Shown: positions 8,478 to 17,928, numbered from the stretch's first letter. The stretch is 64,000 nt of DNA from Streptomyces sp. NRRL F-5630 (GCF_000719475.1 NZ_JOGO01000008.1:62001-126000), one strand, 5' to 3'. Notes: a model not told the origin generated them from the sequence alone. Made by a program: numbers and translations.

Positions 8478-10613
8478 ATGACCGTCACCCCGCGCCCCGT
8501 CACCCGCCTCCTCGTCGCCAACCGCGGCGAGATCGCCCGCCGCGTCCAGCGCACCTGCCGCGCACTCGGCATCACCACCGTCGCCGTCCACTCCGACCCC
8601 GACACGCACGCCCCGCACGCCACCGAGGCCGACTTCGCCGTGCGCCTCCCCGGATCCGCGCCCGCCGACACCTACCTGCGCGCCGACCTCGTCCTCGACG
8701 CGGCGCGCGCCGCCGGGGCCGACGCCGTGCACCCGGGCTACGGCTTCCTCTCCGAGAACGCCGCCTTCGCCCGCGCCGTCACCGGCGCCGGGCTCACCTG
8801 GATCGGCCCGCCCCCCGAGGCCATCGAGGCCATGGCGTCCAAGACCCGGGCCAAGGACCTCATGGCCCGCGCGGGCGTCCCCCTCCTCGCCGCCGTCGAT
8901 CCCGCCGAGGCCACCGAGAAGGACCTCCCGCTGCTCCTGAAGGCAGCGGCGGGCGGCGGCGGGCGCGGGATGCGGATCGTTCGGGATCTCGCGGACCTTC
9001 CCGGGGAACTCACCGCCGCGCGCGCCGAGGCCCGCGCCGCCTTCGGCGACGACGAGGTGTTCGCCGAGCCGTACCTCGACCGGGGCCGGCACGTGGAGGT
9101 GCAGATACTCGCCGACCTCCACGGCACCGTATGGGTCCTCGGCACCCGCGACTGTTCCCTCCAGCGCCGCCACCAGAAGGTGATCGAGGAGGCACCCGCT
9201 CCTCTCCTGCCGCCCGCGCTGCGCACGCGCCTGCACCGGGCCGCCGAGGCCGCCGCGCGCGCCGTCGCGTACACCGGCGCCGGAACCGTCGAGTTCCTCG
9301 TCGAGAAGGACCGCGCCCACTTCCTGGAGATGAACACGCGCCTCCAGGTCGAACACCCCGTCACCGAGGCCGTCCACGGCGTCGACCTCGTCGCCCTCCA
9401 GATCGCCGTCGCCGAGGGCGAGCCCCTGCCGCCCGCCCCGCCCGCCCCGAGCGGGCACGCCGTCGAGGCCCGCCTCTACGCAGAGGACCCCGCCGACGAG
9501 TGGCGCCCCCGTACCGGGCGCCTGCACCGCTTCCGCGTTCCCGGCCACCTGCGCACCGACTCCGGGGTCATCGACGGCGACACCATCGGCGTCCACTACG
9601 ACCCGCTCCTCGCCAAACTCGTCGCCCACGCCCCCACCCGCCGGGCGGCGCTGCGCGCCCTCGCCGACGGACTCGCCCGCACCACCCTCCACGGCCCCGT
9701 CACCAACCGCGACCTCCTCGTACGCACCCTGCGCCACCCCGAGGTCGTCGCGGGCGGCGCCGACACCTCCTTCTACGGCCGCCGTCTCGCCGAGCTGACC
9801 GCGCCCGGCGACGCCCTCGCCGGGGAACTGGCCGCGCTCGCCGCCGCCGTCGCCCAGGCCCGTACCGCCGCGGGAGGCCGTGGCGGCCCCGGCGGCTGGC
9901 GGAACCTCCCCTCGGCCCCCGCGCTGCGCGCCTACCGCGCCGAACCCGCGGGCACCGTCCACGAGATCCGCTACCGCACCACGCGCGACGGCATCCGCCC
10001 GGAGGACCACCCCGGCGTCACGGTGGAGCCCGCCTCCCGCCCGGGCACGGTCCACCTCACGCGTGAGGGCGTCCGCCGCGCGTACCACGTCGCCGTCTAC
10101 GGCGAGGAGGACGGCGCCGAGGTCTACGTCGACACCCCCGGCGGCGCCTCGTACGCCTTCACCGCCCTGCCCCGCTTCCCCGCACCCGTCGCCCCCACCG
10201 CGCCCGGCTCCCTCCTCGCCCCGCTCCCCGGCACCGTCGTCCGCCTCGCCGAAGGACTCCGTGAAGGGGCCGAAATCGCCGAGGGAGCACCGCTGTTGTG
10301 GCTGGAGGCGATGAAGATGGAGCACCGGGTGAGTGCCCCGCGCGCCGGAGTCCTCGTCCGCCTCCCGGTCGGGCCCGGCCGGCAGGTCGAAGTCGGCGCG
10401 CTCCTCGCGGTCATCGCGGACCCGCCCCGGGACACCCCGCGCGACAGCTCACGGGACGGGCTTCGCGACGCCTCGCGCCAGGCACCGCACGACACTTCAC
10501 GAGACGGCCTTCGCGACACCCGATGCCAGGCACCGCGCGACGCGCCGCACGACGCCCCGCCCGCCCCCGTGCCCGAGACCCCCCGTCCCCCGAAGGAGGA
10601 CCCCGCACCATGA
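8478..10613 (+). CDS. Acyl-CoA carboxylase, biotin carboxylase/biotin carrier (alpha) subunit
   Basis: 711 residues. Biotin carboxylase spans about residues 8-450: VANRGEIARRVQRTCRALGI, the Gly-rich ATP loop AAAGGGGRGMRIV, and LEMNTRLQVEHPVTE. A linker and biotinyl domain follow, with EAMKMEH as the biotinylation motif near residue 613-619. It carboxylates its own biotin with ATP and bicarbonate, then feeds the beta subunit. Unusually, about 57 residues rich in R, D, A and P follow the biotinyl domain, containing a 16-residue repeat. The start is preceded by GAGAGGAG. The stop overlaps the next ATG. Confidence 0.93.
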   Translation: MTVTPRPVTRLLVANRGEIARRVQRTCRALGITTVAVHSDPDTHAPHATEADFAVRLPGSAPADTYLRADLVLDAARAAGADAVHPGYGFLSENAAFARAVTGAGLTWIGPPPEAIEAMASKTRAKDLMARAGVPLLAAVDPAEATEKDLPLLLKAAAGGGGRGMRIVRDLADLPGELTAARAEARAAFGDDEVFAEPYLDRGRHVEVQILADLHGTVWVLGTRDCSLQRRHQKVIEEAPAPLLPPALRTRLHRAAEAAARAVAYTGAGTVEFLVEKDRAHFLEMNTRLQVEHPVTEAVHGVDLVALQIAVAEGEPLPPAPPAPSGHAVEARLYAEDPADEWRPRTGRLHRFRVPGHLRTDSGVIDGDTIGVHYDPLLAKLVAHAPTRRAALRALADGLARTTLHGPVTNRDLLVRTLRHPEVVAGGADTSFYGRRLAELTAPGDALAGELAALAAAVAQARTAAGGRGGPGGWRNLPSAPALRAYRAEPAGTVHEIRYRTTRDGIRPEDHPGVTVEPASRPGTVHLTREGVRRAYHVAVYGEEDGAEVYVDTPGGASYAFTALPRFPAPVAPTAPGSLLAPLPGTVVRLAEGLREGAEIAEGAPLLWLEAMKMEHRVSAPRAGVLVRLPVGPGRQVEVGALLAVIADPPRDTPRDSSRDGLRDASRQAPHDTSRDGLRDTRCQAPRDAPHDAPPAPVPETPRPPKEDPAP
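10449..10544 (+). repeat. 48-bp imperfect direct repeat inside the carboxylase alpha tail
   Basis: Two adjacent 48-bp units (10449-10496, 10497-10544) encode SRDGLRDASRQAPHDT and SRDGLRDTRCQAPRDA. They lie after the biotinyl domain, in a tail most family members lack, and look like a recent in-frame duplication. Confidence 0.75.
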
Positions 10614-11776
10614 GTGTTTCCGACATCGTGGAGAGCCAGGAGCACCAGGACCTGCGCGCCGCCGTCGCCACCTTCGCCCGCTCCTACGGCCGCGACTACC
10701 TCACCCGCGCGCTCGGCGCCGGGAAGCCCCCGAGTGAGCTGTGGCGCGAGGCGGGCAAGCTCGGCTACCTCGGCGTGAGCATCCCCGAGGGGTACGGGGG
10801 AGGGGGCGGCGGGATCAGCGAACTCGCCCTCGTCCTCGAAGAACTCGGCGCCGCCGGATCGCCGCTGCTCATGATGGTCGTCTCCCCGGCGATCTGCGCC
10901 ACCGTCCTCACCCGCTTCGGCACCGAGGCGCAGAAACGGGCCTGGCTGCCCGGGCTCGCCGACGGCAGCCGCGTCATGGCCTTCGGCATCACCGAACCCG
11001 ACGCGGGCTCCAACTCCCACCGCATCACCACCACCGCGCACCGCGAGGGCGGGGCCTGGGTACTCACCGGGCGCAAGGTCTTCGTCTCGGGCGTCGACCT
11101 CGCCGACGCCGTCCTCGTCGTCGGACGCACCGCCGACGCCCGCAGCGGCCGCCTCAAGCCCTGCCTCTTCATCGTCCCGAGGGACACTCCGGGCTTCACG
11201 CGCACGCCCATCGCGATGGAACTCAAGGCCGCCGAGAAGCAGTTCGAGCTGACGCTCGACGACGTGCGCCTCCCCGCCGACGCGCTCGTCGGCGACGAGG
11301 ACGCGGGTCTCCTCCAGCTCTTCGCCGGGCTCAACCCCGAACGCGTCATGACCGCCGCCTTCGCGATCGGCATGGGCCGCTACGCGCTCGGCCGTGCCGT
11401 CGCGTACGCCAAGGAACGCACGGTCTGGAAGACGCCCATCGGCGCCCACCAGGCCATCGCCCACCCCCTCGCCCAGGCCCACATCGAACTCGAACTCGCC
11501 CGCCTCATGACCCGCCGCGCCGCCGCGCTCTACGACGCGGGCGACGACATCGGCGCGGGCGAGGCCGCGAACATGGCCAAGTACGCCGCCGCCGAAGCCT
11601 GCGCGCACGCCGTCGACCAGTCCGTCCACACCCTCGGCGGCAACGGCCTCACCGAGGAGTTCCAGCTCGCGCCCCTCCTCACCGCGAGCCGCGTCGCACG
11701 CATCGCGCCCGTGAGCCGCGAGATGATCCTCAACTACGTCTCGCACCAGACCCTCGGCCTGCCCAAGTCCTACTGA
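10610..11776 (+). CDS. Acyl-CoA dehydrogenase
   Basis: 388 residues; ATG overlaps the previous stop (ATGA). It has the full fold: N-terminal helical domain with LGYLGVSIPEGYGG, the FAD/substrate strand motif FGITEPDAGSNSHRITTTA, and the C-terminal bundle ending LGGNGLTEEFQLAPLLTASR. It should be a cytoplasmic flavoprotein introducing an alpha-beta double bond into an acyl-CoA, passing electrons to ETF. In atu/liu operons this step (AtuD/LiuA) provides the unsaturated substrate for the carboxylase. Exact acyl chain is unknown. Confidence 0.92.
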   Translation: MSVSDIVESQEHQDLRAAVATFARSYGRDYLTRALGAGKPPSELWREAGKLGYLGVSIPEGYGGGGGGISELALVLEELGAAGSPLLMMVVSPAICATVLTRFGTEAQKRAWLPGLADGSRVMAFGITEPDAGSNSHRITTTAHREGGAWVLTGRKVFVSGVDLADAVLVVGRTADARSGRLKPCLFIVPRDTPGFTRTPIAMELKAAEKQFELTLDDVRLPADALVGDEDAGLLQLFAGLNPERVMTAAFAIGMGRYALGRAVAYAKERTVWKTPIGAHQAIAHPLAQAHIELELARLMTRRAAALYDAGDDIGAGEAANMAKYAAAEACAHAVDQSVHTLGGNGLTEEFQLAPLLTASRVARIAPVSREMILNYVSHQTLGLPKSY

Positions 11777-11792
11777 CGCCAACGGAGTTGTC

Positions 11793-12527
11793 GTGACCCT
11801 CCTGATCCGCCCCGACGTGCGGGGCGTGCGCGCCGTGCTGCTCGACGCCCCGGAGCGGCGCAACGCCCTCTCCGCGCCCCTCGTCGCCGCGCTCACGACG
11901 GCTCTCACCGAGGCGGGCGCGGACCCCGCCGTCCGTGCCGTCGTCCTCGGCCACACCGGGACGACCTTCAGCGCGGGCGCCGACCTCAAGGAGCCCCCCG
12001 AGCCCGCCGCGATCCTCACCCTGCTCCACACCGTCGTCGCCCTCCCCAAGCCCGTCGTCGCCGCCGTCACGGGCCACGTACGGGCGGGGGGCCTCGGCCT
12101 CCTCGGCGCCTGCGACCTCGGCTTCGCCGGACCGGCGGCCGACTTCGCCTTCACGGAGGCCCGCCTCGGCCTCGCGCCCGCCGTCATCTCCCTCCCCCTC
12201 GCCGCCCGCCTCAGCCCCACCGCCGCCCGCCGCTACTTCCTCACAGGGGAGCGCTTCGGAGCCGCGGAAGCCGCCCGCATCGGGCTCGTCACCGAGGCCG
12301 TGGAGGACGTGGACGCCGCGCTCGCCCCGGTGCTCGACGCCCTGCGCGCCTGCTCCCCGCAGGGGCTCGCCGAGAGCAAGCGACTCGCCACCGCTACAGT
12401 GCTCGCGGACTTCGCCGCGCGCGGCGAGGACATGCTCGCCCTCTCGGCCGGGCTCTTCGCCTCCGCCGAGGCACGCGAGGGAATGACGGCCTTCCTCGAA
12501 CGACGGGACCCTTCATGGGCACGGTGA
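11793..12527 (+). CDS. Enoyl-CoA hydratase/isomerase family protein
   Basis: 244 residues from GTG at 11793, preceded by AACGGAG. Crotonase fold: PERRNALSAPLVAALTTAL near the N-terminus, FSAGADLKE for CoA and oxyanion, then VTGHVRAGGLGLLGACDLGF and FTEARLGLAPAVISLPLAAR. It probably hydrates the carboxylated enoyl-CoA (the AtuE/LiuC step). The last 13 bases overlap the following TetR gene, so translational coupling is likely. Confidence 0.9.
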   Translation: MTLLIRPDVRGVRAVLLDAPERRNALSAPLVAALTTALTEAGADPAVRAVVLGHTGTTFSAGADLKEPPEPAAILTLLHTVVALPKPVVAAVTGHVRAGGLGLLGACDLGFAGPAADFAFTEARLGLAPAVISLPLAARLSPTAARRYFLTGERFGAAEAARIGLVTEAVEDVDAALAPVLDALRACSPQGLAESKRLATATVLADFAARGEDMLALSAGLFASAEAREGMTAFLERRDPSWAR

Positions 12528-13123
12528 CACGCGCCGCACGCGGCGGACCACCCCGGCAGGACCGCAGCCGCGCCACGCGCGAACGGCTCCTCGAAGCCGC
12601 CGTCACGTGCGTCGCCGAACACGGCTGGACCCGCTCCACCGTCGCCGTCGTCGCGGAACGCGCGGGCGTCTCGCGCGGCGCGGCCCAGCACCACTTCCCT
12701 ACCCGCGAGGACCTCTTCACGGCCGCCGTCGCCTACATGGCCGAAGAACGCTCCGCGGCCCTGCGCGCTCTCTTCCCCGGCCCCCCGCCCGATCGCCACG
12801 CCGTCGTCTCCGCCCTCGCCGACCTCTACACGGGCCCCCTCTTCCGCGCCGCCCTCCAACTCTGGGTCGTCGCCTCGCAGGAGGAGAGCCTGCGCGAGGC
12901 CGTCGTCGCGCTCGAAGCCCGCGTGGGCCGCGAGACCCACCGCATCGCCGTCACCCTCCTCGGCGCCGACGAGTCACGCCCCGGGGTGCGCGAAACGGTC
13001 CAGGGCCTCCTCGACATGTGCCGCGGCCTGGGCCTCGCCGGCCTCCTCACGGACGACGGCCCGCGCCGGGAGCGCGTGGTGCGGCAGTGGGCCGCGCTCC
13101 TCGACGCGGCGCTGGGGGACTGA
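12515..13123 (+). CDS. TetR/AcrR family regulator of the atu-like operon
   Basis: 202 residues. The HTH is at about residues 14-62: RATRERLLEAAVTCVAEHGW followed by ERAGVSRGAAQHHFPTRED. The helical C-terminal half should bind an effector, perhaps an acyl-CoA of the pathway. It is the last gene of the operon and overlaps the hydratase gene, suggesting autoregulation together with the catabolic genes through the palindrome upstream of the AtuA gene. No HMG-CoA lyase or acyl-CoA ligase follows. Confidence 0.88.
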   Translation: MGTVTRAARGGPPRQDRSRATRERLLEAAVTCVAEHGWTRSTVAVVAERAGVSRGAAQHHFPTREDLFTAAVAYMAEERSAALRALFPGPPPDRHAVVSALADLYTGPLFRAALQLWVVASQEESLREAVVALEARVGRETHRIAVTLLGADESRPGVRETVQGLLDMCRGLGLAGLLTDDGPRRERVVRQWAALLDAALGD

Positions 13124-13216
13124 GGCACGGGGCGGGGACACGGTCGGGGGCACGGGCCTCCTCGTACGAGAGGCACGGCGCACCACCCGCCCGCGCCCGA
13201 CCGGCGCTCCTGCGCC

Positions 13217-14242
13217 TCACCCCACGCGCCGCCTCCGCCGTGCCAGCCACGTCTGCGCGATCACCACGACCGCCAGGAACGCGCCGGACACCACCTGCTG
13301 GTACGAGGAGTCCAGCGAACCGATCTGGTTGATGATGTTCTGGATCACTTTCAGCAGCAGGACACCGACGAGCGAGCCGCTCAGGAAACCGGACCCGCCG
13401 CTCAGGAGCGTCCCGCCGATCACCACGGCCGAGATCGCGTCCAGTTCCATACCGTTGCCGAGAATCGTCACGCCCGAGGCCAGCCACGCCGCGTTCAGGG
13501 CGCCCGCGAGCCCCGCGCACAGCCCCGACAGCGTGTAGACGTACGCCTTCGTACGGGCTACCGGCACCCCCATGAGCGCCGCCGCGTCCTCGTTCCCGCC
13601 CACCGCGTACACGTACTGCCCGAAGCGACTGCGGCGCAGCGCCACTCCGCCGAGCAGGAACAGCGCGACCGTGAGCCACACCGGGACCCCGACGCCGAGC
13701 AGCTTGCTCTGCCCGAGGTGCGTGAACCACGTCGACTTGTCGACAAGGTAGGTGTTCGCGCCCTCGTCCGTCACCGCGAGCAGCAGCCCCCGCGCGCCCA
13801 GCATCGACGCCAGCGTCACGATGAACGGGGCGAGCCGTGCCCGCGAGATGAGCAGCCCGTTCACCAGACCGATGAGCCCGCACACCGCGAGCGGCAACAG
13901 CAGTGCCACGGCGGTGCCGTACCGCGAACCCCACGCCGCGAGCACCCCGCCGAGCGCGAAGAGCGAGCCCACCGACAGGTCGATGCCGCCCGTGACGATG
14001 ACGAAGGTCATGCCGAGCGCCACCACGGCCAGGAACGACGAGGACAGCGCCATGCCCTCCAGGTTGTCCCCGGTCAGGAACGTGTCGAAGGACAGGCTCG
14101 CGACGACGACCGCCACGACGAGCGTGAGCAGCGCCCCGTGCTGCTGCGCGAGCGCGCTCAGCCGCTCCCCGCGCCCGGGGCCCCGTTCCTCGGGGAACAC
14201 CCGCTTCTCCTCGGCCGGGACCTCGGCGATCGTGCCGTTCAC
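13217..14242 (-). CDS. Sugar ABC transporter permease (YjfF/RbsC type)
   Basis: 341 residues from the GTG at 14242, which overlaps the stop of the upstream permease (GTGA). About ten hydrophobic segments belong to the branched-chain/ribose permease family. The signature LGMTFVIVTGGIDLSVGSLF occurs near residue 75-95 and a second GNEDAAALMGVPVARTKAYV at the cytoplasmic loop. It is the last gene of a four-gene importer operon and resembles E. coli YjfF, one of the two permeases of the galactofuranose importer. The second permease is encoded just upstream. Confidence 0.9.
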   Translation of the reverse strand: MNGTIAEVPAEEKRVFPEERGPGRGERLSALAQQHGALLTLVVAVVVASLSFDTFLTGDNLEGMALSSSFLAVVALGMTFVIVTGGIDLSVGSLFALGGVLAAWGSRYGTAVALLLPLAVCGLIGLVNGLLISRARLAPFIVTLASMLGARGLLLAVTDEGANTYLVDKSTWFTHLGQSKLLGVGVPVWLTVALFLLGGVALRRSRFGQYVYAVGGNEDAAALMGVPVARTKAYVYTLSGLCAGLAGALNAAWLASGVTILGNGMELDAISAVVIGGTLLSGGSGFLSGSLVGVLLLKVIQNIINQIGSLDSSYQQVVSGAFLAVVVIAQTWLARRRRRVG

Positions 14243-15201
14243 CGCTTCCCCCTCTCCCGCGCCGCGTAGACCGCGAGGACGATGACGACGGCCTGCGCGA
14301 TCTGCGTCCACGAGGGCGGCAGGTCGTGCTTGATGAGCGTGGCCGTCAGCAACTGGATGAGCACCGCGCCCGCGACCGTGCCGCCGATCCGTACCCGGCC
14401 CCCCGACAGCGGGGTGCCGCCCACCACGACGGCGGTGATCGCGGAGAGTTCCATGAGCGTGCCGAGCGAGGTCGGGTCGCTCGCCTGGAGCCGTGCCGTC
14501 GCGAGAATCCCCGCCACCGCCGCGAGCAGCCCCGACACCACGTACACGATCACGAGCACGCGCCGCACCGGGAGCCCCGCGAGTTTCGCCGCCGCCCGGC
14601 TGTCGCCGATCGCGAGCAACTGCCGCCCGAACGTGGTGCGCCGCACCACGAAGGCCACCACCACGGCGAGCACGGCCGCGATGAGGACGAGATACGGGAT
14701 GCCCAGCACGGAGCCGGTGCCGAGCGTGTTCATCCCCGGATTGCGCACGTCCTTGAGCTGGGGCAGCAGCACGAGCGCGAGACCGCGACCGCCCACCATC
14801 AGCGCGAGTGTCGCCACGATCGGCTGCACCCCGACGAAGGCGACGAGCGCTCCACTGGCGAGCCCCGCGAGCACCCCGCCGAGCGCCGCCATGAGCAGCG
14901 CGGGCACGAGCCCGTACCCGAGGTAGAGCGAGAGGAGCGAGGTCGCGAGCGCCATCACCGCGCCCACCGACAGGTCCACGCCCTCGGTGCCGATCGCGAG
15001 CGCCATGCCGAGCGCCACGATGACGATCGGTGCGACCTGGACGGCCTGGGTGCGGAAGTTCTCGGTGGACAGGAAGTGGGGCGTAAAGGCGATGTTGACG
15101 AGGAGGAGGACCACGACGCCCGCGTAGACGCCGTACTCCTGGAGCAGTCGGCGCAGCCGCTGCCGGTCGGCGAGCGTCGCGCGCAGTGCCAGCTCAGTCA
15201 T
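14239..15201 (-). CDS. Sugar ABC transporter permease (YtfT/RbsC type)
   Basis: 320 residues, multi-spanning. The family signature is LGMALAIGTEGVDLSVGAVM; in the related YjfF-type partner this reads VTGGIDLSVGS, so the two are paralogues forming a heterodimeric pore. The loop AIGDSRAAAKLAGLPVRRVL is the usual ATPase-contact region. The start overlaps the end of the ATPase gene by 8 bases, so translation is probably coupled. Neighbours and gene order match ytfQ-ytfR-ytfT-yjfF. Confidence 0.9.
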   Translation of the reverse strand: MTELALRATLADRQRLRRLLQEYGVYAGVVVLLLVNIAFTPHFLSTENFRTQAVQVAPIVIVALGMALAIGTEGVDLSVGAVMALATSLLSLYLGYGLVPALLMAALGGVLAGLASGALVAFVGVQPIVATLALMVGGRGLALVLLPQLKDVRNPGMNTLGTGSVLGIPYLVLIAAVLAVVVAFVVRRTTFGRQLLAIGDSRAAAKLAGLPVRRVLVIVYVVSGLLAAVAGILATARLQASDPTSLGTLMELSAITAVVVGGTPLSGGRVRIGGTVAGAVLIQLLTATLIKHDLPPSWTQIAQAVVIVLAVYAARERGKR

Positions 15202-16825
15202 CCCCGTCCCCCCTCCCGGCGGCGTCGCGCCCTCCGCCCCCGCCGCTTCCGCCGCCCCCGCCGAGGAGCGCGTCCCCGGCCGGTACCACCGAGGCGATCT
15301 CGGCCTTGCCCGCCTTCTCGTCCGCCGAGGGCGCGGTCGCGATCGCCGCCATGAGGTGGTCCTCGCTCACCTCGGCCCCCGACAGTTCGGCGACCACCGC
15401 GCCGTCCTTCAGCACCACCACGCGGTCCGAACCCTCCACGAGTTCCTCCGGGTCGGAGGAGATGAGCACGACACCGAGGCCCTCCCCGGCCAGTTCATCG
15501 ACGAGCCGCTGCACCTCCGCCTTCGCCCCGACGTCGATGCCCCGGGTCGGCTCGTCGAGAAGCAGCACCTGCGGGTGCATCGCGAGCCAGCGCGCCAGCA
15601 GCACCTTCTGCTGGTTGCCCCCGGACAGCTCGCCGACCTTCTGGCCGACGCCCGAGGTCTTGATGCGCAGCCGCTTCACGAAGGTGTCCACGATCCTGTC
15701 GACGCGCTTCTCGTCGACGAGGCCGAAGCGCGAGAGCCCCGGGAGCGCGGCGAGCGCGATGTTCTCCCGCACCGAGAGGCCCGGCACGATGCCCTCGGCC
15801 TTGCGGTCCTCGGGCAACAGGCTGATCCCGGCACGGATGGCGGCGGGCGTCGACCCGGTGCGTACGGGAGCGCCGTCCACCGCGACCGTGCCCGCGTCGG
15901 GCGGCAGCGCGCCGGCCACGGCCCGCACGGTCTCGCTGCGGCCCGAACCGAGGAGCCCGCCGAGCCCGACGACCTCCCCGGGGCGGACCGCGAACGACAC
16001 CTTCTCCAACTGGTGCCGCACCGACAGTCCGTCCACGGCGAGTACCGGCTGCCCCTGCCGGGCGTGGTTGCCCGTGAACTTCGTGACGCCCTCGGCACGC
16101 ACCTCGCCGAGCTGCCTGCCCAGCATGAGCGAGACGAGCCGCAGCCGCTCCAGCTCCGCGAGCGGCCCGGTGTGCACGACCTTGCCGTCGCGCAGCACCG
16201 TCACCTGGTCGCACACCTCGTACAACTCGTCGAGCCGGTGACTCACGTACACCACCGCGATGCCCCGCTCGCGCAGCATCCGGATGACGCCGAAGAGCGT
16301 CTCCACCTCACGCGGTTCGAGCGAGGACGTCGGCTCGTCCATGATGACGACCTTCGCGTTGACCGAGACCGCGCGGGCGAGCGCCACCATCTGCTGTGTG
16401 CCGACGCTGAGTTCGCCCAGCGGACGGCGTACATCCACCCGCACGCCGAGCGCCGCGAGCGCCTGGGCCGCCTCGCGGTGCATCCGCCCGAAGTCCACGA
16501 GGCCGAGGGCGCGCCGCGGCTCGCGGCCCAGGAAGAGGTTGCGCGCCACGCTCATGAGCGGGACGAGGTTGACCTCCTGGTAGATCGTGGAGATCCCCGC
16601 CTCCTGTGCCTGGAGCGGCGTCGCGAACCGCACCTGCTCGCCCTGGTACGTGACGCTGCCCCCGTCGGCGCGGTAGACCCCGGTCAGCACCTTGATGAGC
16701 GTGGACTTCCCGGCGCCGTTCTCCCCGATGAGCGCGTGCACCTCGCCGGCGCGGGCGGTGAAGTCCACGCCGTCAAGGGCACGCGTCCCGGGAAAGACCT
16801 TGGTCAGTCCCGTGACGGAGAGCAT
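15194..16825 (-). CDS. Sugar ABC transporter ATPase, two nucleotide-binding domains (YtfR/RbsA type)
   Basis: 543 residues from ATG at 16825, overlapping the binding-protein stop (ATGA); an in-frame extension upstream is non-coding in character. First ATPase domain: GENGAGKSTLIKVLTG, ELSVGTQQMVALARAVS, VIMDEPTSSL. Second domain: GLGGLLGSGRSETVRAVAG (degenerate Walker A), ELSGGNQQKVLLARWLA, LLLDEPTRGIDVG. This double-domain layout is typical of monosaccharide importers. A glycine-rich C-terminal tail (GGGGGSGGGGG-like) ends the protein. Confidence 0.93.
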   Translation of the reverse strand: MLSVTGLTKVFPGTRALDGVDFTARAGEVHALIGENGAGKSTLIKVLTGVYRADGGSVTYQGEQVRFATPLQAQEAGISTIYQEVNLVPLMSVARNLFLGREPRRALGLVDFGRMHREAAQALAALGVRVDVRRPLGELSVGTQQMVALARAVSVNAKVVIMDEPTSSLEPREVETLFGVIRMLRERGIAVVYVSHRLDELYEVCDQVTVLRDGKVVHTGPLAELERLRLVSLMLGRQLGEVRAEGVTKFTGNHARQGQPVLAVDGLSVRHQLEKVSFAVRPGEVVGLGGLLGSGRSETVRAVAGALPPDAGTVAVDGAPVRTGSTPAAIRAGISLLPEDRKAEGIVPGLSVRENIALAALPGLSRFGLVDEKRVDRIVDTFVKRLRIKTSGVGQKVGELSGGNQQKVLLARWLAMHPQVLLLDEPTRGIDVGAKAEVQRLVDELAGEGLGVVLISSDPEELVEGSDRVVVLKDGAVVAELSGAEVSEDHLMAAIATAPSADEKAGKAEIASVVPAGDALLGGGGGSGGGGGRDAAGRGDGDD

Positions 16826-17928
16826 CAGAAGGCCTTGCCCAGGTCGGCCGCGGCGTTGTCCTTGTCGTAGGCGCTGTCCTTGATGACGATGTCCTGCCGG
16901 ACCTCCTCGCCCTTCGTGAAGGTGTCGAGGGTCTGGAAGGCGAGCGGGCCGAAGCGCGGGTTGGACTCGATGACCCCCGAGATCCAGCCGTCCACGATCT
17001 GCTTGACCGCGTTGCGCGTCCCGTCGACCGTCACGATCTTGACGGCGCCGGGCTTCTTGCCCGCGCTCTTGAGGGCGTTGACGGCGCCGAGGCCCATCTC
17101 GTCGTTCTCGGCGTAGACGCCCTTGATCCCGGGCTTGGACTGGATGAGCTGCTCGGTGACCGACTGGCCCTTCTCGCGGGAGAAGTCGCCCGTCTGCTCG
17201 AAGACCACCTTGAGGTCCGGGGCCTTCTCGGCGATGCGGTCCTTGAAGCCCTTGGTGCGCTCCGTCGTGACGTTGTTCCCCGCCGCGCCGAGCAGGATCG
17301 CGACCTCGCCCTTGCCGCCCGTCGCCTCGATCATCTTGTCCGCCGCGCGCTTGCCCTGCTCGACGAAGTCCGAGCCGATGAAGCTCACATAGTCCTTGCA
17401 GGGCTCGGCGTTGATCTTGCGGTCGATTGTGACGATCGGGATCTTCTTGGCGCTCGCGGCCCGCAGCACCGGCTCCCAGCCGTCGGAGTTGAGCGGGGCG
17501 ATGACCAGCAGGTCCGCGCCCTTCGCGATGAGGTCCTGCACATCGCTGATCTGCTTCGAGAACTGCGACTGCGCGTTGACGGCGAGGAGTCTGACGCCGC
17601 GCTTCTTCGCCTCGGACTTGAGCGAGGCCGTCTCCGCGATGCGGAAGGGGTTGGCCTCCTTCTCGGACTGCGAGAAGCCCACCGTCGCCGAGGCGAGGTC
17701 GATCTTCTTCGCCCCGTAGGCGTCGAGCGTGCAGCCCTTGCCGCCGGCCGCCGGGGTCTCGACGACCTGCCCCGCGTCCTTGCCCCCGCTCGCGGTCGCG
17801 TTCTTGTCCTTCGACCCGCTGTCGTCGTCCTCCGACTTGGCGCAGCCGGTGGCGAGGGCGAGACTCGCGGTCAGGGAGACGGCCACCAGGGCCTTGAGGG
17901 TGGTGCGGTGGTACGCGGACGACTTCAT
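16825..17928 (-). CDS. Sugar-binding lipoprotein (YtfQ-like, periplasmic binding protein family)
   Basis: 367 residues from ATG at 17928, preceded by GGGAG. A lipoprotein signal with lipobox LATGC puts Cys near residue 29, so it is anchored outside the membrane. The mature part is a two-lobed LacI-like binding fold: ATVGFSQSEKEANPFRIAET, VIAPLNSDGWEPVLRAASA, IPIVTIDRKI, FEQTGDFSREKGQ. These track E. coli YtfQ, which binds galactofuranose, including the GWEPVL and GDF-R-KG regions. Substrate by inference: galactofuranose or a related furanose/oligosaccharide. Confidence 0.9.
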   Translation of the reverse strand: MKSSAYHRTTLKALVAVSLTASLALATGCAKSEDDDSGSKDKNATASGGKDAGQVVETPAAGGKGCTLDAYGAKKIDLASATVGFSQSEKEANPFRIAETASLKSEAKKRGVRLLAVNAQSQFSKQISDVQDLIAKGADLLVIAPLNSDGWEPVLRAASAKKIPIVTIDRKINAEPCKDYVSFIGSDFVEQGKRAADKMIEATGGKGEVAILLGAAGNNVTTERTKGFKDRIAEKAPDLKVVFEQTGDFSREKGQSVTEQLIQSKPGIKGVYAENDEMGLGAVNALKSAGKKPGAVKIVTVDGTRNAVKQIVDGWISGVIESNPRFGPLAFQTLDTFTKGEEVRQDIVIKDSAYDKDNAAADLGKAF

